In this document: positions 54,819 to 63,438 of the stretch, piece after piece
How positions within the stretch are numbered: position 1 is the first letter of the stretch
Layout: each line of letters opens with the position of its first letter
NCBI RefSeq assembly: GCF_000430645.1
Contig: NZ_KE387185.1
Coordinates: 124,001 to 188,000, forward strand
Origin: Aquimarina latercula DSM 2041
Lineage (GTDB): Bacteria; Bacteroidota; Bacteroidia; Flavobacteriales; Flavobacteriaceae
Direction: 5' to 3'
DNA: 64,000 bases
Position numbers and translations under genes: made by a program
Notes under the pieces: model-generated
Seen by the model: only the letters and a program-made list of their open reading frames with translations
Databases searched by the model: none
Told to the model about the DNA's origin: nothing

Positions 54819-55895
54819 TTAGTGATGTGCCTCTTCATTGGCTGAACCAAAATAAAGTGCAGACAACATCGTAAAAATATATGCTTGTAATGCTGCTACC
54901 AATAGTTCTAATATTGATAACGCAAATGATAAACCAAATGATAATGGACTCCCAATCCAACTCTTAAATAAAAACATCATCCCAATAATACTCATAATTA
55001 CTACGTGACCTGCAGTCATATTCGCATACAAACGGATCATTAATGAAAAAGGTTTGATAAAAACACCTAACAATTCTATTGGCGCTAAAACTATTTTCAT
55101 AAATGTTGGAACACCTGGCATCCAAAAAATGTGTCCCCAATAATTTTTATTTGCAGTAAGATTCGTAATTAAGAATGTTAATAACGCTAAACCAAAAGTA
55201 ACTGCAATATTTCCTGTTACATTAACAGCTAGTGGAGTCATTCCTAATAAATTTAACAACCAAATAAAGAAAAAGGTTGTCAATAAAAAGCTCATATACT
55301 TTTTATAATGCTTCTCACCTATATTTGGTATTGCAATCTCATCTCTTACAAAAACAACCAAAGGCTCCAAGAAACGTCCAATTCCTGTTGGAATACCGTT
55401 ATTTTTCTTATATGATTTTGCCAACCCTCTAAACATAAAAAACATTAGCAAACCAATTAAAAGCATACTAACTACGTTTTTTGTAATTGAAAAATCTAAT
55501 GGTTTTGCATTCGTTGCATGATGATCTTCATCGTAATTGATGGTACCTTCCGCATCCGTCTTATATATTTTACTATGGTATAACTTGTAGTGGTTACCAT
55601 CAACCTCAGCAACTGTTTCTCCGTGATGAAATTTTGAAGAAGAAAAAACTTTTAACCCTCCATCCCAAAGGATAACAGGTAATGGAAAGCCATAATGTTT
55701 ACCAGTTTCTTTATCAGAAAAAAATGTAAAATCGTGTGAATCAAGAAGGTGATGATCAATAAATTCTTTAATTTCAGTCTTCAACCCACCTTTACCTTCT
55801 TTTTCTACTTTCTCAGTATCTTTTGCCGCCAGATTCAAAGAAGTGAGAATCAAAGCTAAAGTCATAAAAATTCTAACTACACTAATTTTTTGCAT
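54819..55895 (-). CDS. atpB: ATP synthase subunit a
   Basis: 358 residues, with a signal peptide-like N-terminus (LNLAAK) and a periplasmic extension typical of Bacteroidota before the membrane domain. The essential Arg is in SLMIRLYANMTAGHVVI, and the C-terminal segment LVAALQAYIFTMLSALY is in place. Forms the proton half-channels of Fo. First core subunit gene of the cluster; a possible -7 element lies 33 bases upstream. Confidence 0.95.
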   Translation of the reverse strand: MQKISVVRIFMTLALILTSLNLAAKDTEKVEKEGKGGLKTEIKEFIDHHLLDSHDFTFFSDKETGKHYGFPLPVILWDGGLKVFSSSKFHHGETVAEVDGNHYKLYHSKIYKTDAEGTINYDEDHHATNAKPLDFSITKNVVSMLLIGLLMFFMFRGLAKSYKKNNGIPTGIGRFLEPLVVFVRDEIAIPNIGEKHYKKYMSFLLTTFFFIWLLNLLGMTPLAVNVTGNIAVTFGLALLTFLITNLTANKNYWGHIFWMPGVPTFMKIVLAPIELLGVFIKPFSLMIRLYANMTAGHVVIMSIIGMMFLFKSWIGSPLSFGLSFALSILELLVAALQAYIFTMLSALYFGSANEEAHH

Positions 55896-55928
55896 TCTAG
55901 GTCAGATTTCGGTTCCTAAATTTCGGTG

Positions 55929-55936
55929 CAAATGTA
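55929..55936 (-). promoter_or_regulatory. Possible -7 promoter element for atpB-E-F-H-A-G
   Basis: Minus-strand TACATTTG matches TAnnTTTG, 33 bases upstream of the atpB start. A -33 TTG is absent at the usual distance. An internal promoter would let the atp genes be made separately from the sprE-bactofilin group. Confidence 0.42.
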
Positions 55937-56017
55937 CATAATTAAGTTAGATTCTTAAACTATTTTACACAAATAAGTTTGAGAATATTTCAAAATAATT
56001 AAACTATTGATTTTCAG

Positions 56018-56395
56018 CTATTTATTAGAATTAAGAATTTTAGAAACATAGTACACTTCCAAAATTAAACTAATCACATAGGGTGTAAAAAAGTCAAGAA
56101 AAACGCTTTTATCCATCACTATACCATTGAGCTTAGTAATGGCTACAAAAACTCCTAATTTAATGAAGCTTCCTGCTAAAAAAATAAAACCAATCTGATC
56201 TTTAAACTTTTTTCGAAGAATCAAAATTGCAGTAATTAATATGATCGTATATACCGCATTAAAAATATATGAAAGATTAATAATTGCAGGATTATTATTG
56301 ATTGAAAAAAAACTTCCAACCCAAATATGTACTCCGTATACAACTAATAAGACTAAAAGAAAAATGCTTAAAAAGCTAAGTAAATTTTTAATCAT
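56018..56395 (-). CDS. DUF6168-like membrane protein
   Basis: 125 residues with four membrane segments. The family is typical of Flavobacteriia and found beside atp genes; its place between AtpZ/AtpI-like and atpB suggests an AtpI-like assembly or ion-supply role, as inference. No catalytic residues are visible. It has an ordinary ATG with weak ribosome-binding site, 88 bases from atpZ-like. Confidence 0.75.
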   Translation of the reverse strand: MIKNLLSFLSIFLLVLLVVYGVHIWVGSFFSINNNPAIINLSYIFNAVYTIILITAILILRKKFKDQIGFIFLAGSFIKLGVFVAITKLNGIVMDKSVFLDFFTPYVISLILEVYYVSKILNSNK

Positions 56396-56483
56396 TTATT
56401 TAATTTACTAAATTTTAATTGCTTTTTTGTTTTTAAAAAAGGTGTTAGGAAAGATTTTCTGAAATAATTATTGTAAAAACAAC

Positions 56484-56711
56484 TTATTTCTTAGGATTAT
56501 TAATCCTATCTAATTGCTTTATAACCAAATATAATGATGATGCTACCCCAAAAAGAACTAACCCCATTGTGCACCAATTTTTTTCGAATTGATAATAGGC
56601 ATCTAATTTCTTACCTGCATATGCACAGACAAAAATGATCGCTCCCATTTCAAAAGCAATACCGGTTAGAGCTAAATATTTTCTAAGCTGATTTCCCTTG
56701 TTTTTGCCCAT
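56484..56711 (-). CDS. AtpZ/AtpI family protein
   Basis: 75 residues from the ATG at 56711, preceded by a good Shine-Dalgarno (GGAGGT, eight bases away); a TTG at 56726 is a weaker start. Two membrane segments with the AtpZ/AtpI pattern (KYLALTGIAFEMGAIIFVC, GLVLFGVASSLYLVIKQLDR). AtpI-type proteins aid c-ring assembly or Mg2+ supply. The start lies inside the 3' end of the bactofilin gene (29-base overlap). Confidence 0.88.
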   Translation of the reverse strand: MGKNKGNQLRKYLALTGIAFEMGAIIFVCAYAGKKLDAYYQFEKNWCTMGLVLFGVASSLYLVIKQLDRINNPKK

Positions 56712-57102
56712 CTTGTTTACCTCCAAGAGATTTTACACCACCTTTCATGACACAAGATGCATTGAAAGTCGCTCCTGGCTCTACAGCTAATTTACCTACA
56801 GAAACTTCTCCTTCGATATGTGCTGTTGGTTTTAAGGAAAGTGTTCCTGAAATCACAAGATTTCCTGAAAACTTACCTTCGAAATCAGCATCAGAACATT
56901 CTAATGTTCCCTGAATAAAACCTGATTTTCCGACTACTACTTTTCCTGTAGTTTTAAATGTACCTTCTATAGTACCTTCTACCCTAAAACCACCTTCGGA
57001 GACTACATCTCCTACAATTTTAGTTCCTTCTGAAATTTTGTTTTGATTTCTTGAAAAATCTGTTAAAGCCTGATCTTTTCCTTTTTTATTGTCTGAAAAC
57101 AT
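56683..57102 (-). CDS. Bactofilin (polymer-forming cytoskeletal protein)
   Basis: 139 residues, a single bactofilin domain of right-handed beta-helix repeats (TKIVGDVVSEGGFRVEGTIE ... GTLECSDADFEGKFSGNLVI), with short disordered termini. Polymerises in the cytoplasm without nucleotide; roles include cell shape, division and localised envelope synthesis. It lies 21 bases after sprE and overlaps the AtpZ-like gene, a conserved-looking order in Flavobacteriia. Confidence 0.92.
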   Translation of the reverse strand: MFSDNKKGKDQALTDFSRNQNKISEGTKIVGDVVSEGGFRVEGTIEGTFKTTGKVVVGKSGFIQGTLECSDADFEGKFSGNLVISGTLSLKPTAHIEGEVSVGKLAVEPGATFNASCVMKGGVKSLGGKQDGQKQGKSA

Positions 57103-57123
57103 ACTAATCGGGGGATTAAATTA

Positions 57124-59751
57124 TTATTCTGATTTAGGTTGCAAATAACTATCTAGGTTCTTATGTATCTGGATGATTCTATAATTTTTAGAAGTAACTA
57201 AAAAATATTCTTTATCTACCTTCTGATAGTATTTCTTCCTACGGTTCCATTTTGTCATATCTACTCCTCTGGTATCTTCTATTTTACCCAGAATCAAAAG
57301 TTCTGCTAGACCTTCTGCACCTAATTTATCTCTTTTGGTATGAACTACCACAAATTGTTGATCTTTTGTATAGATATCTAACGATACTTTCATTTTATCA
57401 TACCTAAGATCTTTTAAAATAGCTTCTAATCTCTCTTTAAGCTCTTGAGCTTGATTATCTCCAAATCTAGAATACTCATATACCAACTTGTGGTTTTTTT
57501 CTTGATCCGTACCTTCTAACACAAAATCACTATTCTGTATTTGTGGTATTGTTGTTTGATATATTAATTGTGCCTTTTTACCTTCTGGACTTTGTGGGTA
57601 ATTAAGCGATACATAATTCAAGGCTTCTTTATACGCCTCAAAACCTTGGTAACGACCAATCGCTTGCGCTTTTAATAATTCAAATTTTGGAACAAAATCT
57701 TCTCCACCAAACTTAGTAATCAACTCATCACTTTCTTTTATTACTGAAGCATATTTTTGGCCCTTAAAATCCTTATACAATTTATTATACAAAGATTTTG
57801 GGCTATTTTGATCATCTTTTAATGCTTCATCAGGATTTTGAAGAATTTTAGCATAACGTGAATCTCCATGTGTATTAATAATATCTTGCTTAAGTGCATT
57901 CGATTTTTCTACGTTGCCTTGTAAAACATAAATTTTATATAAATTATATTTAGAGGGAACGATTAGACGCTCTTCTGGATTACTTTCTAACAGACCTTCA
58001 AACTTATCTGTTGCTAATTCATATTCCTGAAATTTCTCCTTATAAATAACCCCTAATTGATAGTAAGCAAAGTTTCTATCGGTTTGCAAACTATCCAAAA
58101 CAACCTCATCCGTTGGTAATTGGGTAATATACGTTTGTGGATCAAAAGTAGGATCCGACTCAATCGAATACTCTTCTACTTCACCCTGTTCTTCACTAGA
58201 AACCGCTGTTGGATTTGTAATACTGGATATCCTCCAATTATCCTGCAATTCCCGATTTCCATAAGTTCTTTTAAAAGCAGTTTTACCATAAGCTACCGTA
58301 GTAGGATTATAAAAATAAAACGTTCCTCCTTCTTCTGGGTTTGGTCCGCCACTAGCTCCTAATCCAGTACTTGGTCTATTAAATCGTTGTTCGTTAGGAA
58401 GTTCTCCTTTTATTCTTGCAATTTCTGCCGCTTCCTCAGCTGCAATAGCTTCTGCCTTAATTTTCTCAGTATACTCAGAATAATATGCTAATCTTTCTTC
58501 TGGAGACATCGCTACAGCACTAAGAATACTATCATTAGTTTGCGCAATTCCTTCATATAAAATTACATCGTCTAAATTGACTCTTTTCTTTTTTAATACA
58601 CGGTATTTTTTAGAATCAACAACCATTCTTTCCAGGGTACTATCATAATAAGCACCCGCTACTGCATATTCCTTATCATCAAAATTTATATCTCCTAGTG
58701 TTTTATAGTTAAGTGATTGTAAATATGTATCTTCAGAATCTGTTCTTAAAGATTTATTATAAAATTGCACCGCTAAATCTATAGAATCTAGTGTATTAAA
58801 ATAAACGGCTTTCTGATTATAAATTTTATCAAGGAAAGGTCTATTTTCGCGATTCTCCTCTAAATCTGTTAAAAGCTCTAAAAACTCTTGTTTATTTCCT
58901 GTTTCGTAATTAAAATTTCTGGCTTTTGCCATATACGCATTTAGCATATATCGCCTAGGTGTTTTTCTGTTCAGATCAATTACTTGATCGAACGCATAAT
59001 TAGCACTATCCTTATATCCTAACTGATTTAACAACTGACCCTTTATATAAAGATACCTACCTTTTTCTTCATTATTTTTTGAGTGAATAGCTGCTTTACT
59101 AATATACGTAACTGCAGAATCCTTTTGTTCTAGATTAATATATGCTTGCGCAATCATCGCCACTGCATCAGAGTAATCTTGAGCTTCCATATATTCTTCT
59201 TCCACCATCTTCATTAAATCCTCTATAGCCTTCTCATTATTATCTAAACGAAGATTGGCTTTTGCTCTCCAAACCTTAGCATGATTGATATTATTACTGG
59301 TTGGATATTTATATAGAATATAATTAAAAGCTTCTAAAGCTGGAATAAATCGTTGTTCGTTATACCTCGCTTTTCCTAAAAGTAAAAATGACTCATCAAT
59401 TTTAGGATTTCGCTCTCTATCATCAATAAGCATGCTATGCTTTTGTATAGCTTTAGCTGCCTTTTCCTCTGCTTTATCAAAATTTTGATTAAGAACTTCA
59501 TTAGGAAGTCTAACATCTTCACCAACAATTAATCTTTCTACCGGAAGTAATTCCCAAAAATTGTCTTTATATGTTTGAACAATATCCTGCTTTCCTTTCT
59601 CAAAAGCCACTCTTCCGTTATAAAGTGTATTGTTTTTTGTAGTTACATCGTGCCAAGTCCTATTAGTCCATTTGTCTTTTTTACGCGAACAACTAAACCC
59701 AATAGCAATTAGGAGAAATACAACGATGATTTGTGATAAATTTCTGTTCAA
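57124..59751 (-). CDS. sprE: T9SS/gliding lipoprotein SprE (PorW) with TPR repeats
   Basis: 875 residues starting at TTG (59751): no ATG precedes it before the upstream stop and none occurs before the signal peptide, which ends AIGFSC (lipobox at about 20). The TPR-rich body spans about 100-760 with an acidic Glu/Ala linker around 440-470; TWHDVTTKNNTLYNG near the N-terminus is a family landmark. SprE/PorW is a periplasmic-side outer-membrane lipoprotein needed for T9SS function and gliding. Its place before bactofilin and atp genes matches other Flavobacteriia. Confidence 0.9.
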   Translation of the reverse strand: MNRNLSQIIVVFLLIAIGFSCSRKKDKWTNRTWHDVTTKNNTLYNGRVAFEKGKQDIVQTYKDNFWELLPVERLIVGEDVRLPNEVLNQNFDKAEEKAAKAIQKHSMLIDDRERNPKIDESFLLLGKARYNEQRFIPALEAFNYILYKYPTSNNINHAKVWRAKANLRLDNNEKAIEDLMKMVEEEYMEAQDYSDAVAMIAQAYINLEQKDSAVTYISKAAIHSKNNEEKGRYLYIKGQLLNQLGYKDSANYAFDQVIDLNRKTPRRYMLNAYMAKARNFNYETGNKQEFLELLTDLEENRENRPFLDKIYNQKAVYFNTLDSIDLAVQFYNKSLRTDSEDTYLQSLNYKTLGDINFDDKEYAVAGAYYDSTLERMVVDSKKYRVLKKKRVNLDDVILYEGIAQTNDSILSAVAMSPEERLAYYSEYTEKIKAEAIAAEEAAEIARIKGELPNEQRFNRPSTGLGASGGPNPEEGGTFYFYNPTTVAYGKTAFKRTYGNRELQDNWRISSITNPTAVSSEEQGEVEEYSIESDPTFDPQTYITQLPTDEVVLDSLQTDRNFAYYQLGVIYKEKFQEYELATDKFEGLLESNPEERLIVPSKYNLYKIYVLQGNVEKSNALKQDIINTHGDSRYAKILQNPDEALKDDQNSPKSLYNKLYKDFKGQKYASVIKESDELITKFGGEDFVPKFELLKAQAIGRYQGFEAYKEALNYVSLNYPQSPEGKKAQLIYQTTIPQIQNSDFVLEGTDQEKNHKLVYEYSRFGDNQAQELKERLEAILKDLRYDKMKVSLDIYTKDQQFVVVHTKRDKLGAEGLAELLILGKIEDTRGVDMTKWNRRKKYYQKVDKEYFLVTSKNYRIIQIHKNLDSYLQPKSE

Positions 59752-59898
59752 ATCTGAATAATTTATACGCTGATAACTTAAAAACTTGCGTTTTAGTGCA
59801 TCAGAACGGCATAAAAACCTTGCGTGAAATGTAAAAATACATTTCTTCTAGTAAAAAACCTCTGAACAACACATTTTTTTGTTGTTTCGATAGTTTTA

Positions 59899-59936
59899 AT
59901 AAAAAAAGCATCGCTAACAAAAGATCAGCGATGCTT
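59899..59936 (-). terminator. Strong Rho-independent terminator of the ABC gene pair
   Basis: A 10-bp stem (AAGCATCGCT 59906-59915 with 59927-59936), 11-base loop, and a long run of T residues on the minus strand. It lies after the ABC ATPase stop. Confidence 0.88.
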
Positions 59937-59967
59937 CAAAGTTTCCCGAAAACTTAATTGCTTATAC

Positions 59968-60663
59968 TTATTTATTAAAATGCTCCTCTAATTCCTTTAA
60001 TGTTTCTGTAGAGGTTGCAAGATCTTTAACTACTTCTCCTTTATCCAATACCACAATACGCTCACACACTTCTGTTACGTGCATCAAATCATGACTAGAA
60101 ACCAAAACAGTAACATTAGGATCTGCAGCCAAATCTTTGATGATTTTCTTTAAACGAATCTGAGTTGTAGGATCCAGGTTGGCAAATGGTTCATCCAGAA
60201 TAACAACTTCTGGATTTCCTATCAATGCAGCCACTATTCCAGCTTTCTTTTGATTCCCTTTAGACAAATCCCTTAAATACTTCTTTTGACCTAATATTTC
60301 TCCGTGAAAAAAATCTTCAAACTCTGCTAACAACGCATCTACATCTGCTTTATTTTGGCCTCGAAGTTCTCCTATGAAATAGAAATATTCCTCTGCTGTA
60401 AGATAACCGATCAAAAATGTTTCGTCGATAAATGCCGATGTGATTGATTTCCAATCTTCACTCTCGCTTACTTTTATCCCACTATTTTCTATATGACCTG
60501 TTGTTGGTTTAATAAGATCCAATAAAGCACTAAATAAAGTTGTTTTCCCGGCTCCATTATTTCCTACTAAACCAAAACTATCTCCCTTAGGAATTTCTAA
60601 ATGCTCAATATTTAATACCGTATTCCCTGCATATGTCTTTGTAATATTATGTACTCCTATCAT
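59968..60663 (-). CDS. ABC transporter ATP-binding protein
   Basis: 231 residues from the ATG at 60663, where the domain begins (MIGVHNITKTYAGNTV); an upstream in-frame ATG inside the permease gene is rejected. Walker A is GNNGAGKTT, the signature DLSKGNQKKAG (Lys-containing variant) and Walker B PEVVILDEPFANLDP. Matches the ATPases that pair with DUF5687 permeases in Flavobacteriia; the likely substrate is unknown. It starts four bases after the permease gene. Confidence 0.9.
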   Translation of the reverse strand: MIGVHNITKTYAGNTVLNIEHLEIPKGDSFGLVGNNGAGKTTLFSALLDLIKPTTGHIENSGIKVSESEDWKSITSAFIDETFLIGYLTAEEYFYFIGELRGQNKADVDALLAEFEDFFHGEILGQKKYLRDLSKGNQKKAGIVAALIGNPEVVILDEPFANLDPTTQIRLKKIIKDLAADPNVTVLVSSHDLMHVTEVCERIVVLDKGEVVKDLATSTETLKELEEHFNK

Positions 60664-60667
60664 CTTC

Positions 60668-62143
60668 TTATTTTTTTTGTTTGTATGCCCAGATCGTTTT
60701 ATACTTCTCTGTTCTATAAATTCTTTCAATTTTATCAAAAACCATATTCCTAAATGCAAAACCAGCAATTCCAGCAACAGCAACCAATGCATAACCTGCA
60801 TATGGACTATATGCATAATGTCCTATTGCATATAACACCATTGGTAATGCAAGTTTTGGCAATGATAACATTAATGTTTTCATATTAAAGGATTGTTTGT
60901 CTCCAAAAGCCTTTTTATTACTAGTTAAATCTATTGGAGTTTTTACATAAGCACCTGCCCATAATACGACGTGTGCATTCATTCCCATATTATAGATCGC
61001 ACCAACAACAACCGCTAAGTATGCCTCCCATCCAAAATATAAATATCCTGATGCTAGAACAGCAGAAATAAATGTCGCTATTACCATTAACCACCATTTT
61101 GAAGAAAGATATTCTCGGTATTTAATATTTTGGCTCATCATTAATGGATAATAAGAACTATCCCAACTTGGAACGAATTGTCCAAAACTCATTAAAAATC
61201 CACCAGAAACAAAAATCCCTGCAAATATTTTCCAAACAGGTCCTTCATATGCTTCGACAGCTCCTGTGAAGAATAACAGACCATAAAAAAGAAATAACGC
61301 ACTAACTATTACTGTTGATCTTGCTCTTTTATTTCTTTTAATAAGCTTAATATCATTTTTTAGAAATACTGCGGTTTTACCAAATCGATCCAACCATTCT
61401 AAATTTTCTGTTTTTACAGTTTTAGATTTCGTTGCCAATCCAGCATCCAGATACAAATCCTTTACAAAAGATCTAAATGCTATAATATAAAGTGCGATTG
61501 CAGCGACTACTGGAATAACTACTAAAAACTTTGATTCGTATAATCCCTGAAAAAACGGTGCTGTATACTGTGTAACATCAAAATATCCGAAATAATGCAA
61601 TCCACCTAATAACGCCATAACGCCACCAACTCCATAAATAAGATTGTCTTTATTGTTTAATAAGATATTAAGGAAATTATTACCATATATCAATGCAATC
61701 AATCCTATATTCCATAACAACACGTTTAATACAGGTGCATCTCCATTAGCAATCAAAAGAACTGAAAATGGAACAAAAAAGAAGGCATGAATAATATTAA
61801 AAAACGATGACATTGTCTTACCCAAAGCAAATGATACAATTTTGCTTTTACTAAAAGGTAAAATCAATAAAGGTTTAATATTGATAACAGGCATTTTTTG
61901 TAACGCGTATCTAAAAATAAGATCAAATGCCCACCAATAGATCAAAAATCTATTTACCACTTCTAATGGATCTAGACATAAATCTTTGCTGATATATTTA
62001 TAGGCAATAAAACTGCCTCCCATCATCATTAAAATAAAATATACCGCCCAAAATCCCATGAAGATTTTCATCCAAACTCCCGAAGAAGCAGATGCAGATC
62101 GCCAAAAAGATTTCCACTGTAAGGATATAAAATGTTTAAACAT
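60668..62143 (-). CDS. DUF5687 ABC-type permease
   Basis: 491 residues with about 12 membrane segments and the DUF5687 N-terminus FKHFISLQWKSFWRSAS and DLIFRYALQKMPVINIKPLL. The family is found beside ABC ATPases in Bacteroidota and is thought to form ABC-2-like exporters. Its partner ATPase follows. The exported compound cannot be told from the sequence. The 131-base gap to the upstream membrane protein could hold a promoter, though no clear one is seen. Confidence 0.85.
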   Translation of the reverse strand: MFKHFISLQWKSFWRSASASSGVWMKIFMGFWAVYFILMMMGGSFIAYKYISKDLCLDPLEVVNRFLIYWWAFDLIFRYALQKMPVINIKPLLILPFSKSKIVSFALGKTMSSFFNIIHAFFFVPFSVLLIANGDAPVLNVLLWNIGLIALIYGNNFLNILLNNKDNLIYGVGGVMALLGGLHYFGYFDVTQYTAPFFQGLYESKFLVVIPVVAAIALYIIAFRSFVKDLYLDAGLATKSKTVKTENLEWLDRFGKTAVFLKNDIKLIKRNKRARSTVIVSALFLFYGLLFFTGAVEAYEGPVWKIFAGIFVSGGFLMSFGQFVPSWDSSYYPLMMSQNIKYREYLSSKWWLMVIATFISAVLASGYLYFGWEAYLAVVVGAIYNMGMNAHVVLWAGAYVKTPIDLTSNKKAFGDKQSFNMKTLMLSLPKLALPMVLYAIGHYAYSPYAGYALVAVAGIAGFAFRNMVFDKIERIYRTEKYKTIWAYKQKK

Positions 62144-62274
62144 AGTTGTATTAGTTTTAAAAGAAGTAGGAAAGACTTCTTACACTATTTAGTAATCAAA
62201 AAATGGATTTTGTTACAAAAACAGTGAAAGAAAAGTTAAAAAACTATGCATTTTAAGGGCAGAAGAACAGATTG

Positions 62275-62895
62275 TTATATCAGTTGAAAGCGTTTTTTAT
62301 AATAAATCACTAATGAAATCATTGTTTTTAAACTACAAACAAAAAATATGGACATAATCCCTAAATTGACAAAATAAAACAATGAAGGTTCGTCTAAATA
62401 AGGAATAAAATAATAGTTAAATGAAAAAAAGATAGCTATTAGTATTCCAAAATTTCCAATAAAAGAAAACTTCTTTTTACCAAAAACTACAATAGGAATA
62501 AAACCAACTAAAGCCATCAAAAACGTTGGAAAAAAAGTAATTGTAAAACCATCAATATGAAAATACTTATAGAGGCTATTGAAAATCCAAAAACACAGTA
62601 CACTACCAACTATTACTTGCCAAGAATATAAGTTTCTTAGAAATTTTTTACATACACTTTTAAAAATTTTAGAGTTAAACGGTCTACTTCCTTGTTTTTC
62701 TATAGAAGTTTTATTTTCTATCATATAATCCTTAAAAATATCATAGAAATCCCGATTATCTCCTTGATTCATTGAGTTTTCAATTTCTGAAGCCACGTGA
62801 TCTATCATTTCAATTCGTATATCCTCATAGTGAATATCAGAATTAGATAAATACGTATCTATAAATTGTATGTCTTCAATAGTAAGTTTTTTCAT
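62275..62895 (-). CDS. Membrane protein cotranscribed with PadR regulator
   Basis: 206 residues. The N-terminal 75 residues are soluble and acidic (TIEDIQFIDTYLSNSDIHYEDIR begins it) and resemble the DUF1700/DUF1129-type domains often found next to PadR-family genes; four membrane segments follow (about 90-200). The start is one base from the padR stop, so the two are tightly coupled. It may tie membrane state to PadR control, as inference only. Confidence 0.75.
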   Translation of the reverse strand: MKKLTIEDIQFIDTYLSNSDIHYEDIRIEMIDHVASEIENSMNQGDNRDFYDIFKDYMIENKTSIEKQGSRPFNSKIFKSVCKKFLRNLYSWQVIVGSVLCFWIFNSLYKYFHIDGFTITFFPTFLMALVGFIPIVVFGKKKFSFIGNFGILIAIFFSFNYYFIPYLDEPSLFYFVNLGIMSIFFVCSLKTMISLVIYYKKRFQLI

Positions 62896-62896
62896 A

Positions 62897-63235
62897 TTAA
62901 TTTATACTCCATTTTGGGTTAATAATGGTTTGCATAGTTCTTATATATTCCTCTAATTCTATTAATCGATTAGCAGTTTCCTTTGTGCCCTTTTCCGTTA
63001 GTTTGTAATATTTGCGCAGTCGATTATCTACTTTTTGCATTTCCACATCTAACAACCCTTCTGCCTCTAATTTATGTAATGCAGGATACAAGGCACCTTC
63101 AGTTATATTCAATTCCCCTTTAGTAATTTCTTTTACTTTCTGAGTAATCTCATATCCGTACATCTTCTCACTTTCTTCCAAAAGCTTTAGAATAATGGTG
63201 TTTAAACTACCTTTATATAATTTAGAATTACCCAT
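62897..63235 (-). CDS. PadR family transcriptional regulator
   Basis: 112 residues with the PadR winged helix: LNTIILKLLEESEKMYGYEI, ITEGALYPALHKLEAEGLLD and YYKLTEKGTKE. Such small PadR proteins (subfamily s2) repress nearby transporter or membrane genes until a ligand binds. It is the first gene of a minus-strand set with a membrane protein and an ABC pair. A candidate -7 element (63255-63262) and a palindrome (63274-63285) lie upstream. Confidence 0.92.
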   Translation of the reverse strand: MGNSKLYKGSLNTIILKLLEESEKMYGYEITQKVKEITKGELNITEGALYPALHKLEAEGLLDVEMQKVDNRLRKYYKLTEKGTKETANRLIELEEYIRTMQTIINPKWSIN

Positions 63236-63254
63236 AACACTATTTATTAAGCTA

Positions 63255-63262
63255 CAAATATA
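63255..63262 (-). promoter_or_regulatory. Possible -7 promoter element for padR
   Basis: Minus-strand TATATTTG matches TAnnTTTG, 20 bases upstream of the padR start. Confidence 0.42.
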
Positions 63263-63273
63263 TACATAATTTT

Positions 63274-63285
63274 CTTATGCATAAG
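63274..63285. promoter_or_regulatory. 12-bp palindrome, possible PadR operator
   Basis: CTTATGCATAAG lies just upstream of the candidate padR -7 element, where a repressor could block polymerase. Its short length makes a chance occurrence quite possible. Confidence 0.3.
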
Positions 63286-63339
63286 TTTTTTAGGTATATA
63301 AATTTATCCCAAAACCCTACTGTGGTCTTTTGCATTTAG

Positions 63340-63347
63340 TATTTTTG
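63340..63347 (+). promoter_or_regulatory. Possible -7 promoter element for the PaaE-like gene
   Basis: TATTTTTG matches TAnnTTTG, 91 bases before the ATG at 63439. No -33 TTG at standard spacing. Confidence 0.35.
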
Positions 63348-63438
63348 CGAAAAATAATTCGTAAAAGATTAATTACTATTAAAGTGTAAACCGAAAACTT
63401 AATTATTAAGGCTTCAGTTTAAAGTATACCTAATTACT

